Made by a program: the position numbers and the translations under genes
Assembly (NCBI GenBank): GCA_015494675.1
Contig: WGAW01000124.1
Location: 1 to 31,368, forward strand
Reading direction: 5' to 3'
From: Hydrogenimonas sp.
Lineage (GTDB): Bacteria; Campylobacterota; Campylobacteria; Campylobacterales; Hydrogenimonadaceae
Length of the DNA stretch: 31,368 nt
Shown here: piece after piece, positions 1-8,749 of the stretch
Layout of the letters: every line of letters begins with the position of its first letter
Position numbering within the stretch: the first letter of the stretch is position 1
Notes under the pieces: model-generated
What the model saw: the letters and a program-made list of their open reading frames with translations, nothing else
What the model was told of the DNA's origin: nothing
Database searches by the model: none

Positions 1-31
1 AAAGTCCCTACAACCCCCTAAAGCTTCGAAA
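1..31. repeat. 31-bp direct repeat, left copy
   Basis: These 31 bases recur perfectly at 117-147; the two copies bracket a set of palindromes. The copy begins at the very first base of the window, so the element probably extends further left. It lies downstream of tatD and outside any gene I can support. It looks like a REP/MITE-type intergenic element; that is inference. Confidence 0.8.
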
Positions 32-125
32 TCTCAGATTTCGAGACGGCGTTTCGTTTACAAAACGCCGGTATGTTACACGGATTTCGGGCAAAGCCCG
101 CAATCCGGCAGGGACTAAAGTCCCT
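28..125. repeat. cluster of four palindromes (REP-like element)
   Basis: Four hairpins sit back to back. 28-34 pairs with 36-42 (7 bp). 47-54 pairs with 63-70 (8 bp, cggcgttt/aaacgccg). 81-92 pairs with 96-107 (cggatt plus cgggc, AAA loop, one T/C mismatch). 110-116 pairs with 119-125 (agggact/agtccct, AA loop). Multi-palindrome intergenic blocks of this kind are typical of REP-type repeats that can be moved by RAYT transposases; no transposase gene is in the window. It could also serve as a bidirectional transcription barrier after tatD. Confidence 0.65.
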
Positions 126-147
126 ACAACCCCCTAAAGCTTCGAAA
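117..147. repeat. 31-bp direct repeat, right copy
   Basis: Perfect second copy of bases 1-31; the copies start 116 bp apart. Its first bases also form the right arm of the agggact/agtccct hairpin. It ends 16 bp before the tatD stop codon, so tatD transcripts would run into it. Confidence 0.8.
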
Positions 148-163
148 CTTTTGCTTTGATAAT

Positions 164-949
164 TCAGATAGAGTCGAACTCTTTGAATAGCCTCTTTGCG
201 TTTCTTGTGGTCAACTCGGCGGTCTCTTCGTAATCCATCGAGAGAATATCGGCAATTTTTTCGACCACGTAAACGGTGTACGAGGGTTCGTTGCGCTTCC
301 CTCTGTAGGGGTGCGGAGTCAGGTACGGGGCGTCTGTCTCGACCACTATGCGCTCACGCGGAATTTTCGGTAGTACGTGCGGCAGCCTCTTCGCGTTTTT
401 GAATGTGAGCACACCCCCTATTCCGTAGTAGAATCCGTGCTCCGCCAGCTTGAGCAACTGCTCGTCGGCATTGTAGCAGTGCAGCACTCCCCCCACTTCC
501 GACGCGCCGTGGTCCAAAAGAAGCCGCATCGAATCGCTACTCGCATCTCGAATGTGTACTATGAGGGGCTTTTTCACACTCTTGGCCATCTCTATCTGCA
601 AAGAGAATATCCGCTTCTGGCGGGCCACGATCTCGTGCGCCTCTCCCTCATCTTCCGGCAACCTGTAGTAGTCCAGACCGCACTCTCCGACGGCTATGCA
701 CCTTGGATCCTTCAGATGTTCGAGCAGAAGCTCTTCGTCATACTTTTGCAAATCGTAGGGGTGTACGCCGGCGGCATAGAAGACTCCGGGATAGCTGTAC
801 GATATTTCACGGGCCTTCCGCAGGGTATCGGGATCGGCTCCGGGAATCAGAAAGGCGCCTACACCCCTGCTTTCGGCACGCTCGATCACCTCCTCGAGAT
901 CTTCATCGAATCGTGAATCGTCGAGGTGGCAGTGTGTGTCTATTATCAT
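164..949 (-). CDS. tatD: TatD family metal-dependent hydrolase/DNase
   Basis: A 261-aa TIM-barrel hydrolase of the TatD family, full length for the family. Metal ligands are visible: His6 and His8 in DTHCHLD, Glu89 in GECGLDYYR, His132 in VHIRDA, His157 in LHCYN and Asp206 in VETDAPYLTPHPYRG. Family members are cytoplasmic 3'-5' exonucleases acting on damaged DNA, or related phosphoesterases; the substrate cannot be read from sequence. The ATG start at 949 gives the canonical MIIDTHCHLD N-terminus. It follows recN by 62 bp on the same strand, which hints at a shared DNA-maintenance role. A TACAAT box at 984-989 may give it its own promoter. Confidence 0.95.
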   Translation of the reverse strand: MIIDTHCHLDDSRFDEDLEEVIERAESRGVGAFLIPGADPDTLRKAREISYSYPGVFYAAGVHPYDLQKYDEELLLEHLKDPRCIAVGECGLDYYRLPEDEGEAHEIVARQKRIFSLQIEMAKSVKKPLIVHIRDASSDSMRLLLDHGASEVGGVLHCYNADEQLLKLAEHGFYYGIGGVLTFKNAKRLPHVLPKIPRERIVVETDAPYLTPHPYRGKRNEPSYTVYVVEKIADILSMDYEETAELTTRNAKRLFKEFDSI

Positions 950-983
950 CTCGGTAGGGCTCCCGCGGTAAAATTTCGGGATA

Positions 984-989
984 ATTGTA
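984..989 (-). promoter_or_regulatory. possible -10 box for tatD
   Basis: Read on the minus strand this is TACAAT, about 35 bases upstream of the tatD ATG, in the short gap after recN. There is no good -35, which is common in Campylobacterota sigma-70 promoters. tatD may equally be read through from nadK-recN. Confidence 0.35.
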
Positions 990-1011
990 CCCTATTTGCA
1001 GAGCTCCTTTT

Positions 1012-2550
1012 TCAGGAGGCGAACTCTTTCAAAATCTTCTTAGCCAGTTTCGAAGCTTCGGCCATACCCTTCTCTCCCGCTATCATTCGCGAGATCTCCG
1101 CGACCCTCTCCTCATCTTTCAAAACCCTGGCCACACTTGCGCCACCCTCTTTCGCCACGAGAATGTGCTGCGAAGCGGCTGCACTCAGATGGGGCTGGTG
1201 CGAAATGGCCACGATCTGATAGTTTTTCGAAAGGGCCTTCAGGAGCCTGGCTATCGCTATCGACTCGTCACCGCTGACATTTGCGTCTATTTCGTCTATC
1301 AGGAGTATACCCTCCCCGCCGGCCAGCTCGCTTTTGCAGAGCAGAACGGCAAGACCTATACGGTTGAACTCGCCGCCGCTTAGTGTATCGATGGAGGATC
1401 CCTGAAGATCGATTCTTACCTCATCCACTCCCGAAGCGTCCAGAGGCTTGGGAGAGATTTCCAGACGCAGAGGCGGCATGCGCAACTGCTCGAGGTAGCC
1501 GTTTATGAACCTCTCCACCTTCTGCGAAGCCTCCCTTCTGCTGTAGCTTATGTTTTCGGCCTCTTTTCTTAGAGCCAGAAGGAGCATCTGCACTTCTGTT
1601 TCGAGATCACCGAGCTCATGATCGATATTTCTATAGTACTCGAGCTCCTTTATCTTTTCGTCCCTGTATGCGAGGGCCTCTTCGATAGAGCCGTATCTGC
1701 GCTTTAGTGCCGCCAGCTCCTCAATACGGTCCAAAACACGCTCGACGTCGGTATCTTCAAGCTCCTCCAGCGCCTCCTGCGCCCTTTCGAATTCGTTTCT
1801 GAGCATATTCATCGCCTCGTCAAAGAGGGCCGAATCGCTCTCTATGAGCTCCAGAGCCTCGTGAACATCTTGCTCGGCTTCGAAGATCAGCGAAGCTTTG
1901 GCTATCGCCTCCGCGATCTTCTCCTTTTTGGAGAGTTTACGTTTGATCCTCATAAGCTCCTCGTCCTCTCCCGGCTTTGGAGCCGTCTCGTCTATCTTGG
2001 ATATCTCGAACTCCGCGAACTCTATGAGCTCCCTTACGCGCTTTTCATCGGAGCGCATCGTCTCGAGCCTGTCGCTCTTTCGGCGGTACTCCCCGTATAG
2101 CTGAACAAACGCATCTTTTCGCTCCGCAAATCCCGGGTCGGAAAAGGCGGCCATGGCATCTACCAGCTCCAGAAGGAGCTCGGGTGAGAGCTCACGGTTG
2201 TCTCGCTGCGCTATATGTCTTACGACGGGGCTCATCATCTCCCTGATCCGCTTTTTCGAGATGGTCAGATCGTTCAGAAAGTACCTGATCTTCTCCCTCT
2301 TGACGGCCCGGAGCGTGATCTCGGATTCGTCGTTCTCGTAGCTCTCGAGGTTTAGAAGCGGACTCCTCTTCAAGAGCGCCTCGGAGCGCTCCGCTTTGAC
2401 ATCGCCCAGGCCGAAGAGCGCAAGCAGAGAGCCCATAAAGACCGACTTGCCGGCCCCGCTCGGTCCGGTAACCGCAACAAGCCCCGACTTAAGCTCAAGA
2501 TCGATCGTCTCGAAACCGACGAGACTCTTCGCATAGAACCTCTCTATCAT
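1012..2550 (-). CDS. recN: DNA repair ATPase RecN
   Basis: A 512-aa SMC-like ATPase involved in double-strand break repair. The Walker A motif GPSGAGKS lies at residues 29-36. A long charged coiled-coil middle follows, then the ABC signature LSGGEFNRIG and the Walker B run ILLIDEIDANVSG. The length suits Campylobacterota RecN, somewhat shorter than the E. coli protein. The start is set at the ATG at 2550: residues upstream of it are an out-of-frame reading of nadK, while MIERFYAKSLVGFE matches the RecN N-terminus. This ATG overlaps the nadK TGA as ATGA, so the two genes are translationally coupled. Confidence 0.95.
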   Translation of the reverse strand: MIERFYAKSLVGFETIDLELKSGLVAVTGPSGAGKSVFMGSLLALFGLGDVKAERSEALLKRSPLLNLESYENDESEITLRAVKREKIRYFLNDLTISKKRIREMMSPVVRHIAQRDNRELSPELLLELVDAMAAFSDPGFAERKDAFVQLYGEYRRKSDRLETMRSDEKRVRELIEFAEFEISKIDETAPKPGEDEELMRIKRKLSKKEKIAEAIAKASLIFEAEQDVHEALELIESDSALFDEAMNMLRNEFERAQEALEELEDTDVERVLDRIEELAALKRRYGSIEEALAYRDEKIKELEYYRNIDHELGDLETEVQMLLLALRKEAENISYSRREASQKVERFINGYLEQLRMPPLRLEISPKPLDASGVDEVRIDLQGSSIDTLSGGEFNRIGLAVLLCKSELAGGEGILLIDEIDANVSGDESIAIARLLKALSKNYQIVAISHQPHLSAAASQHILVAKEGGASVARVLKDEERVAEISRMIAGEKGMAEASKLAKKILKEFAS

Positions 2551-3410
2551 CGCCCCTGCCCCCACGACAGTTTTTCGCGCAGCACATCGAAATAGTTCCG
2601 CTCCACCCTGTGTATAAGCCTCGCGCCTATGGGAGCCTTTTTTATCACAAGCGTATCTTCCGGACCGAAGTCGTACTGCTCCTGGCCGTCTATTATGACG
2701 AGCGACTCCTTTTCCGGTGTCTTTATCTCTATTTCGAAGTCGGCGGGAATCACAAGCGGTCTTTGCGTAAGGGAGTGGGGGCAGATCGGTGTCAGTATGA
2801 AGGCGTCCGTCAGAGGAAACGTAACCGGGCCGCCGGCGGCAAGGTTGTAGGCGGTGGACCCGGTGGGGGTCGATACGATGAGACCGTCGCCGTAGTAGGT
2901 GTTGAACCACTTCTTGTCTATGTAGGCATCTACCTTCACCATCTTCGATATCGAGGGACGGCTTATGACGATATCGTTGAAAGAGTGGAGACTCTTTTGC
3001 GCCCTCGGACTCGAAAGCACCCCCTCTATCATCATCCTCTCGTCTATCCTGAACTCTCCGGTATAGAGTTTATCTATGAACGACTCGGTCTCGGACGGAT
3101 TTATATCGGCGAGGAAACCGAGCGTACCGGCGTTAATGCCGAGGATGGGCTTATGGTAGCTGTAGCTGCGTCTGGCCAGAGAGATCAGAGTTCCGTCGCC
3201 GCCTATGCAGACCAGTATGTCGCTCTTTTCGCATATAACGGAGAACTCCTGCCCGAGAACGCCTATCATACCGGCGCTGATGGAGTCCACAAGAACCTCG
3301 GCGCCATGCCTCTCGAAAGCGTTCTTGACCTGATAGAAGAGGGCCTTCAGCTCCGGCGTAGAGGGTCGAAGAACGATACCTACGCGCTCTATTTCAAGAT
3401 CGGTTCTCAC
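2547..3410 (-). CDS. nadK: NAD kinase
   Basis: A 287-aa cytoplasmic ATP/polyphosphate-NAD kinase that makes NADP from NAD. The GGDG motif is at residues 70-73 (CIGGDGTLIS), followed by NAGTLGFLAD and the substrate-binding segment GDGLIVSTPTGSTAYNLAAG. The start is GTG at 3410, preceded at suitable distance by an AAAGG-type ribosome site; no in-frame ATG gives a better start. It is the first gene of a minus-strand nadK-recN-tatD group and is divergent from aspS across a 205-bp gap, as remembered for C. jejuni. Confidence 0.96.
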   Translation of the reverse strand: MRTDLEIERVGIVLRPSTPELKALFYQVKNAFERHGAEVLVDSISAGMIGVLGQEFSVICEKSDILVCIGGDGTLISLARRSYSYHKPILGINAGTLGFLADINPSETESFIDKLYTGEFRIDERMMIEGVLSSPRAQKSLHSFNDIVISRPSISKMVKVDAYIDKKWFNTYYGDGLIVSTPTGSTAYNLAAGGPVTFPLTDAFILTPICPHSLTQRPLVIPADFEIEIKTPEKESLVIIDGQEQYDFGPEDTLVIKKAPIGARLIHRVERNYFDVLREKLSWGQGR

Positions 3411-3520
3411 ATTTTACCTTTAGTTCCGGCCGAAACGAGACTCTCTCCTCGGCCGGCAAGTTTTTGAAACGGGAAGATTCGACATCTAAAGATTCTAACA
3501 AAAAATAAGTTTGGTTTTGA

Positions 3521-3526
3521 TATAAT
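3521..3526 (+). promoter_or_regulatory. -10 box for aspS operon
   Basis: A perfect TATAAT lies within the 205-bp nadK-aspS divergent region, preceded by AT-rich sequence (aaaaaataag, tttggtttt) rather than a clear -35, as is usual for Campylobacterota. It lies 90 bases upstream of the aspS start and would leave a leader of roughly 80 nt. The rest of the region (3411-3615) shows no gene. Confidence 0.6.
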
Positions 3527-3615
3527 CGCGCCATTATCAACTCGCCGGATATAAAACCGATGCGGCGACAAACTCAAACGGGCGTGCGAAACGCGCCCGA
3601 AACCGGAGATACGAT

Positions 3616-5385
3616 TTGCGAACACACTACTGTACCGATCTTGACGAAAAGAGCGTCGGCCAAGAGGTCACGCTGGCGGGCTGGGTAAACAGCTACCGCG
3701 ACCACGGCGGCGTAATATTCATAGACCTCAGGGACAAAAGCGGCCTCGTGCAGCTTGTGTGCGACCCCGCCGACAACGCCGATGCCCACAAGAAGGCCTC
3801 TCAGGTCAGGGACGAATATGTTCTGATAGCCAAAGGCAAGGTACGTCTTCGCGGGGCAGGTCTCGAAAACCCCCGTCTTAAAACGGGAAAGATAGAGGTT
3901 GTCATCGACGAGCTTACCATAGAGAACAGAAGCGAGCCGATGCCGTTCACGCTTGGTGATCCCAACGTGGGCGAAGATATCCGCCTCAAGTACCGATACC
4001 TCGACCTTCGCCGAAAAGAGATGTTCGAGACGTTCATGCTACGCTCCAAAGCCGCCATAGCTGCAAGAAACCTGCTAGACTCGCTGGGATTTCTGGAGGT
4101 AGAGACCCCTATCCTTACAAAATCGACACCGGAAGGGGCCAGAGACTACCTGGTACCAAGCCGCGTCCACAACGGCGAATTCTACGCGCTTCCGCAGTCG
4201 CCGCAGCTTTTCAAGCAGCTTCTGATGGTAAGCGGCTTCGACAGATACTTCCAGATTGCCAAATGTTTCAGAGATGAGGATCTGCGAGCCGACCGCCAGC
4301 CCGAGTTTACCCAGATAGACGTAGAGATGAGCTTCTGCACCCAGGAGGATGTGATGGGTGTGGCGGAAGAGCTTCTGAAGGCTATCTTCTCGGCCTGCGG
4401 ACACGAAATAGAGACTCCATTCAACCGCATAACCTACCGTGAATCGATGGAGAAATACGGAAACGACAGGCCCGACCTTCGCTACGGTCTGGAACTGGTG
4501 GAGGTGATAGATCTCTTCGAAGATTGCGACTCGCCCGTTTTCTCCGAGATTGCGCAGTACAAAAAGCTCAACCGGATAAAGGCGCTCAGAGTTCCCGGAG
4601 GAGACACCGCCTTTTCGAGAAAGATCATCAAGGAGCTCGAGAGCTTCGTATCTCAATTCGGTGCGAAGGGTCTGGCCTACATACAGGTAAAGGAGGAGGG
4701 ACTAAAAGGTCCCATACTCAAGTTCCTCTCCGAAGAGTCGATAGAGACGATGAAATCGAGGCTTCAGCTACAGGTCGGCGATATCGTCTTCTTCGGTGCC
4801 GGAGATCGCAAAACGGTATGGGACTACATGGGAAGACTGCGGGCCGAAGTGGCGCAGAGGCTCGGACTTGTCGATGAAGAGCGTTTCGAGTTTGTCTGGG
4901 TTGTAGATTTTCCGATGTTCGAACTCGAAGAGGGAGAGCTGCACCTAAAGGCGCTGCACCACCCCTTTACGATGCCCAAAAACATAGATGAAGAGGATGT
5001 CGAAGCGATCGAATCGGTGGCCTACGACATCGTTCTAAACGGCATAGAGCTCGGAGGCGGGAGCATCCGTATACATAAATTGGATATTCAGCAAAAAGTC
5101 TTTAAAATGCTCGGAATAGGCGAAGAGGAGGCGAACGAGAAGTTCGGCTTCCTGCTTGACGCGCTCAAATTCGGGGCTCCTCCGCACGGAGGTTTCGCCC
5201 TCGGCTTCGACAGGCTCATGATGCTGATAGGCAAAAAAGAGAGCATACGCGACGTCATAGCGTTCCCGAAAACGCAGAGCGCTACGTGCCTGTTGACGCA
5301 TGCGCCGAGCCCCGTGGATGAAGATCAGCTAAAAGAGCTCGGAATCCGCATCAGGAAGCAGCCGAAAACCGATGCGCCTAAGTGA
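3616..5385 (+). CDS. aspS: aspartyl-tRNA synthetase (probably non-discriminating)
   Basis: A 589-aa bacterial-type class II aminoacyl-tRNA synthetase that charges tRNA-Asp. It has the N-terminal OB anticodon-binding fold ([19 protein letters not shown]), class II motif 2 ([18 protein letters not shown]), the bacterial GAD insertion, and motif 3 ([14 protein letters not shown]). It starts with TTG at 3616 behind GGAGAT; this gives the standard N-terminus. His30 in YRDHGG is the residue typical of non-discriminating bacterial enzymes that also charge tRNA-Asn for GatCAB amidation. That assignment is an inference from family knowledge. It heads a run of five overlapping plus-strand genes and overlaps feoA by 14 bp. 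Confidence 0.97.
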   Translation: MRTHYCTDLDEKSVGQEVTLAGWVNSYRDHGGVIFIDLRDKSGLVQLVCDPADNADAHKKASQVRDEYVLIAKGKVRLRGAGLENPRLKTGKIEVVIDELTIENRSEPMPFTLGDPNVGEDIRLKYRYLDLRRKEMFETFMLRSKAAIAARNLLDSLGFLEVETPILTKSTPEGARDYLVPSRVHNGEFYALPQSPQLFKQLLMVSGFDRYFQIAKCFRDEDLRADRQPEFTQIDVEMSFCTQEDVMGVAEELLKAIFSACGHEIETPFNRITYRESMEKYGNDRPDLRYGLELVEVIDLFEDCDSPVFSEIAQYKKLNRIKALRVPGGDTAFSRKIIKELESFVSQFGAKGLAYIQVKEEGLKGPILKFLSEESIETMKSRLQLQVGDIVFFGAGDRKTVWDYMGRLRAEVAQRLGLVDEERFEFVWVVDFPMFELEEGELHLKALHHPFTMPKNIDEEDVEAIESVAYDIVLNGIELGGGSIRIHKLDIQQKVFKMLGIGEEEANEKFGFLLDALKFGAPPHGGFALGFDRLMMLIGKKESIRDVIAFPKTQSATCLLTHAPSPVDEDQLKELGIRIRKQPKTDAPK

Positions 5386-5614
5386 CGCCAAGCCGGGCGA
5401 TATCGTAAAGATCAAGGGGTTCGAGCGTGACTGCGACGGCTTCAAGTGCCGCCTCGACGCCCTCGGAATCAGGGTCGGCGATATTGTCGAAATAAAGAGT
5501 AAAGCCTTTCTCGGCCCCATAGAGATCAAAAACGACGAAGTAGACATAGCTCTCTGCCGCGGACAGGCCGAAAAGATCATTGTAAAACCAATAAATCTCA
5601 GGAGAATTTCATGA
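5372..5614 (+). CDS. feoA: FeoA-like SH3 domain protein
   Basis: An 80-aa protein with the FeoA domain pattern: [15 protein letters not shown], then [14 protein letters not shown] and a C-terminal GQAEKIIV strand. FeoA domains accompany FeoB ferrous-iron transporters or sit at the end of metal-dependent repressors. Here it stands alone, with no FeoB next to it, between aspS (14-bp overlap) and adk (ATGA overlap at 5611). The ATG at 5372 lies inside the aspS end and has no close ribosome site, which suggests translational coupling. A link to iron uptake is inferred from the family only. Confidence 0.85.
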   Translation: MRLSDAKPGDIVKIKGFERDCDGFKCRLDALGIRVGDIVEIKSKAFLGPIEIKNDEVDIALCRGQAEKIIVKPINLRRIS

Positions 5615-6183
5615 AAAAACTTTTTCTAATAATAGGAGCGCCGGGAAGCGGCAAGACTACCGACGCGGAACTTATCGCCGCCAACAACCCCGATACGATC
5701 GCACACTACTCGACAGGTGATCTGCTGCGCGCCGAAGTGGCCAGCGGCTCCATGCTCGGCGCCACGATAGAGCGCTATATAAGCAAAGGAAACCTCGTAC
5801 CTCTCGATATCGTTATAGACACGATCGTCAGCGCCATCAAAAAGAGCGACAAGCCGGTCATACTCATAGACGGTTTCCCGAGAAGTGTGGAGCAGATGGA
5901 GGCTCTCGACAAGATCCTTTCGAACGAGCCCGATGTAAAACTCGAAGCCGTGATAGAGGTGGATGTCAGCGAAGATGTGGCGCGCGAGCGTGTTTTGGGC
6001 CGCGCACGAGGTGCCGACGACAATGAAGAGGTTTTCAAAAACCGTATGAAAGTCTATCTGGAACCTATAGAGGCTATCAGAGAGTTCTACAGGCAAAAAG
6101 GGCTCCTGCACGTCATCAACGGTGAACGCTCGATAGAAGAGATCGTCGACGAGATGGAAGCTTTCATCAAAAGCAGAATCTGA
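5611..6183 (+). CDS. adk: adenylate kinase, short LID form
   Basis: A 190-aa cytoplasmic kinase converting ATP plus AMP to two ADP. The P-loop GAPGSGKTT is at residues 9-17; [14 protein letters not shown] is the AMP-binding region and DGFPRS follows. The LID region around [19 protein letters not shown] is short and has no zinc-binding cysteines, as in other Campylobacterota. It follows feoA with an ATGA overlap, and its own TGA overlaps the next ATG by one base, so it sits in the middle of a translationally coupled operon. Confidence 0.95.
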   Translation: MKKLFLIIGAPGSGKTTDAELIAANNPDTIAHYSTGDLLRAEVASGSMLGATIERYISKGNLVPLDIVIDTIVSAIKKSDKPVILIDGFPRSVEQMEALDKILSNEPDVKLEAVIEVDVSEDVARERVLGRARGADDNEEVFKNRMKVYLEPIEAIREFYRQKGLLHVINGERSIEEIVDEMEAFIKSRI

Positions 6184-6953
6184 TGCACATCTATCAGGTC
6201 ATCATAGGATCTGAGATACTCAACCGCCGAAGGGCCGACAGGCACTTCAACTTCCTCTCTTCGAAACTTCTCGAACGGGGAGAGAGGCTCTACGCCTCTT
6301 TCGTAATAGCTGACGAGATGAGTCTTATCAAAAATATATTCACCCTTGTAAAGAACGATCCCGATAGTTACATGTTCAGTTTCGGCGGTATCGGCTCCAC
6401 TCCCGACGACCTAACAAGAGAAGCGGCCGCCGAAGTCTTTACCGGGAAGCCTCCAAAGAGGCACGAAGAGGCGGCAAGACTCATTCTAGAGCAGTTTGGA
6501 GAAGAGGCCTACCCCCATAGAATCAGAATGGCGGAGCTTCCCCACGGTGCCGACCTGCTCGACAATCCCGTAAACAGAGTACCCGGCTTCAGCCTTCAGG
6601 GGCGCTTCTTTTTCGTGCCGGGGTTTCCGCAGATGGCACATCCGATGGTACTCCGGGCTCTCGATGAGTTTTTGCCGAAACCGAAGCGGATATATAGAAC
6701 GACCTTCACGGCCCTGACAAGCGAAAACGACCTTATAGAGATGATGGGAAGGGTCCCCGAAGAGATCGAACTCTCCTCTCTGCCTGCATTTTGCGGCAAG
6801 AGGCGTATAGCCGTCATAAGTCTCGCAGGCGAAGAGGCGGAGTCGGTCCGAAAGTGCCGTGAAGAGTTCATATCTTTCATGGAGTCTAAAAATATAGAGT
6901 GGCTCGAAGGGGATAGGCACGATGACCCTGATATTTGCAACCCTGACGATTGA
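6183..6953 (+). CDS. CinA-type molybdopterin-binding-domain protein
   Basis: A 256-aa protein with a MoaB/CinA-like molybdopterin-binding fold. Visible motifs are IGSEILNRRRADRHFNFLS near the start, the GGIGSTPDDLTREA loop (residues about 69-82) and the PGFPQMAHPM segment about 100 residues later. CinA N-terminal domains include nucleotide pyrophosphatases that clean up damaged pyridine nucleotides. The C-terminal nicotinamide deamidase domain of full CinA is absent, so it is the single-domain form. Start ATG at 6183 shares one base with the adk stop. The exact substrate is unknown. Confidence 0.85.
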   Translation: MHIYQVIIGSEILNRRRADRHFNFLSSKLLERGERLYASFVIADEMSLIKNIFTLVKNDPDSYMFSFGGIGSTPDDLTREAAAEVFTGKPPKRHEEAARLILEQFGEEAYPHRIRMAELPHGADLLDNPVNRVPGFSLQGRFFFVPGFPQMAHPMVLRALDEFLPKPKRIYRTTFTALTSENDLIEMMGRVPEEIELSSLPAFCGKRRIAVISLAGEEAESVRKCREEFISFMESKNIEWLEGDRHDDPDICNPDD

Positions 6954-7197
6954 CCTTCCGTTTGCGGAGTCCAAAAAGGGGAGGCGCGCCGTCGTTAACT
7001 CCATGAAAGATCATCTTTCACGAATGAACTGCTCGGTACTGGATATCTCGGGAGAGTACCCGAAAGAGGCGCAAATCGCCCTCACTTTCCTGAGCCGAAG
7101 CGAAGATGAGGCTAACAGGAAGATCGAGAAGATCGAGAAGATGCTCGAGAGCAGGTACCCCGATATACATTCGGAGCTCACATATGACCGCCTCTAG
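6922..7197 (+). CDS. DUF503 (YlxP-like) family protein
   Basis: A 91-aa protein matching the DUF503 family: a short N-terminal beta strand, then SKKGRRAVVNSMKDHLSRMN in place of the family's SLKxKRxVVxSL motif, and a C-terminal helix (NRKIEKIEKMLESRYP). Family members are small cytoplasmic proteins often encoded near nusA/infB/rbfA in other bacteria; their function is not firmly known. It overlaps the upstream gene by 32 bp, with a purine-rich site (GAAGGGG) inside that gene. It ends the aspS operon and converges on the HAD phosphatase with only 10 bp between the stops. Confidence 0.8.
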   Translation: MTLIFATLTIDLPFAESKKGRRAVVNSMKDHLSRMNCSVLDISGEYPKEAQIALTFLSRSEDEANRKIEKIEKMLESRYPDIHSELTYDRL

Positions 7198-7207
7198 ACT
7201 CTCCGCT

Positions 7208-8038
7208 TTATCGAAGAAGCTCTTTTTCCAGATACCGTGCCACGCCGTCTTCGTCGTTGGTCCACGGCAAGACTATGTCGGCAAGCTTCCTGATCTCCTC
7301 TATCGCATTGGCCACGGCTATTTTACACCCCGCAGCTTCGAATAGACCGAGATCGTTGTGGCTGTCTCCGAATACCGTGGTATGTGCCCTGTCGACACCT
7401 TCTATCTCCTCGAGCCTTAAGAGGGCGTGCGCTTTGTCGCCATCCGAGTGCAGTACCGTCATGAACCAGCAATCCATATAGGGATCTTTTGAACGTTTAA
7501 TCTCTATCTCGCCGCCGAAAAGCTCCCTGAACGCCGCTTCGAGCCCCGCGGTCACCTCTTCACTCTCCATATAGACGATCTTGAGGTTTCTCTCCATAGC
7601 CCTGAGAGGATCGGCGTCGAGCAGCCTCCTGTCGTTGTGGTAGGTCTCGAGAAGCTCCTGCTGGTAACGGTTCCTCCTCTTCGGATATACGAAGCGTTCG
7701 ATCCCGTTTTCGTCTAGTCCTACGAGAAGGGGCTCGAAACCGGCCTCGGCACGGCCGAGCTCTATTACGGCGTCTGCCGTATCTTTCGGCAAAGAAGCTA
7801 TATGAAGTGCCTCCCCGTCGGCAGAAGCTATCATTACGCCGTCAAGCAGTATGAGCGGCTCTTCGAGCCTAAGGCCTTCAAGCAACTTGCGAACACCTGT
7901 ATAGCTGCGGGCGGTAGCGATCGAGAGCTTCACTCCAGCCTCCACCAGGCGGTTCCAGACGCTTTTGCTGTAGTCACTGATACCCAAATCGCTTCTTAGA
8001 AATGTTTTGTCGAGATCGGTCAGATAGAGACGGGGCAT
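7208..8038 (-). CDS. HAD-IIB (Cof-type) sugar/nucleotide phosphatase
   Basis: A 276-aa haloacid dehalogenase-fold hydrolase. Motif I is LTDLDKTFL (nucleophile and acid Asp), motif II is SIATARSYTG, and motif IV is FGDSHNDLGLFEAAG followed by AVANAIEEIRKLAD. The layout with a C2 cap between motifs II and III fits the Cof subfamily, which dephosphorylates sugar phosphates or cofactors; the substrate cannot be deduced. I chose the ATG at 8038 because GGAG sits six bases upstream; an ATG four codons earlier (8050) has no ribosome site. It is divergent from ppa. Confidence 0.9.
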   Translation of the reverse strand: MPRLYLTDLDKTFLRSDLGISDYSKSVWNRLVEAGVKLSIATARSYTGVRKLLEGLRLEEPLILLDGVMIASADGEALHIASLPKDTADAVIELGRAEAGFEPLLVGLDENGIERFVYPKRRNRYQQELLETYHNDRRLLDADPLRAMERNLKIVYMESEEVTAGLEAAFRELFGGEIEIKRSKDPYMDCWFMTVLHSDGDKAHALLRLEEIEGVDRAHTTVFGDSHNDLGLFEAAGCKIAVANAIEEIRKLADIVLPWTNDEDGVARYLEKELLR

Positions 8039-8108
8039 TGTAGACTCCATGTAGCCGCGGCGGCATCGTATTGCGGAATTTTACCACATAAACGGTCTAC
8101 TACTTGAT

Positions 8109-8136
8109 TTGATTTTCAAACATATTGCGATAAAAT
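8109..8136 (+). promoter_or_regulatory. promoter of ppa
   Basis: TTGATT at 8109-8114 and TAAAAT at 8131-8136 (inside GATAAAAT), 16 bp apart, lie upstream of the ppa start with a leader of about 25 nt. The same GATAAAAT box precedes pyrH in this window, which supports it as the local -10 form. Confidence 0.55.
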
Positions 8137-8165
8137 TGCGCATCAACCACATTAGGAGAGCAATA

Positions 8166-8684
8166 ATGGAAATTTCCAAAATCGGCAGCGGCGAGTGCCC
8201 GGACAAGGTCCATGCGCTGATCGAGATCCCTTACGGATCGAACATCAAATATGAACTGGACAAAGAGAGCGGCGCAATATTCGTAGACCGCATACTCTAC
8301 TCGGCCATGTTCTACCCGGCCAACTACGGGTTCGTTCCAAACACTCTGGCGGACGACGGAGACCCTATAGATATTCTTGTACTAAACGACTGCCCCGTGC
8401 AGGCCGGCTCGGTGATAAAGTGTCGCCTTATCGGCGTTCTTCTTATGGAAGACGAAGCCGGAATAGACGAGAAGCTCCTTGCCGTTCCTGTAAGCAAAAT
8501 CGACCCCTCCTACGACGCGATAGAGAGCTACGAAGACCTCCCGAAAGCGCTGCTCAACAAGGTAAAGAACTTTTTCGAAACCTACAAGATGCTCGAACCC
8601 AACAAATGGGTGAAGGTAAAAGAGTTTCAGGGAAAAGAGGAGGCCGCAAAACTGCTCGAAGCGGCTATAAAAAACTACAAATAG
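8166..8684 (+). CDS. ppa: inorganic pyrophosphatase
   Basis: A 172-aa family I soluble pyrophosphatase that hydrolyses PPi to phosphate and drives biosynthetic reactions. It shows the family core IEIPYGSNIKYELDK, FYPANYGFVPNT and the metal-binding signature DDGDPIDILVL, then VSKIDPSYD and a C-terminal FFETYKMLEPNKWVKV. The start is the ATG at 8166, behind AGGAGA at 8154-8159; a longer in-frame reading from 8109 would put promoter DNA in the protein. It is monocistronic; the 7-bp tandem arrays begin 26 bp after its stop. Confidence 0.96.
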   Translation: MEISKIGSGECPDKVHALIEIPYGSNIKYELDKESGAIFVDRILYSAMFYPANYGFVPNTLADDGDPIDILVLNDCPVQAGSVIKCRLIGVLLMEDEAGIDEKLLAVPVSKIDPSYDAIESYEDLPKALLNKVKNFFETYKMLEPNKWVKVKEFQGKEEAAKLLEAAIKNYK

Positions 8685-8710
8685 ATACCGCGCCCGCAAG
8701 GGCGACGGCC

Positions 8711-8745
8711 AAAACCCAAAACCCAAAACCCAAAACCCAAAACCC
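8711..8745. repeat. heptamer tandem array, (AAAACCC)x5
   Basis: Five perfect head-to-tail copies of AAAACCC. It resembles a telomere-type repeat in composition only. It lies in the convergent gap between ppa (plus) and the amidase (minus), four bases before a second, unrelated heptamer array. Short perfect arrays like this arise by slipped-strand replication and tend to vary in copy number between strains. Confidence 0.95.
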
Positions 8746-8749
8746 AACA

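Noticed and set aside
2551..2910. 120-residue N-terminal extension of RecN
   Set aside because: It is nadK read in another frame; RecN homology starts at the ATG at 2550, which overlaps the nadK stop.
7198..7207. Terminator between the convergent DUF503 and HAD genes
   Set aside because: Only ten bases separate the stops and no hairpin with a T-run is visible there.
8711..8745. Telomere of a linear replicon
   Set aside because: AAAACCC resembles eukaryotic telomere units, but the array is internal, very short and flanked by ordinary genes.
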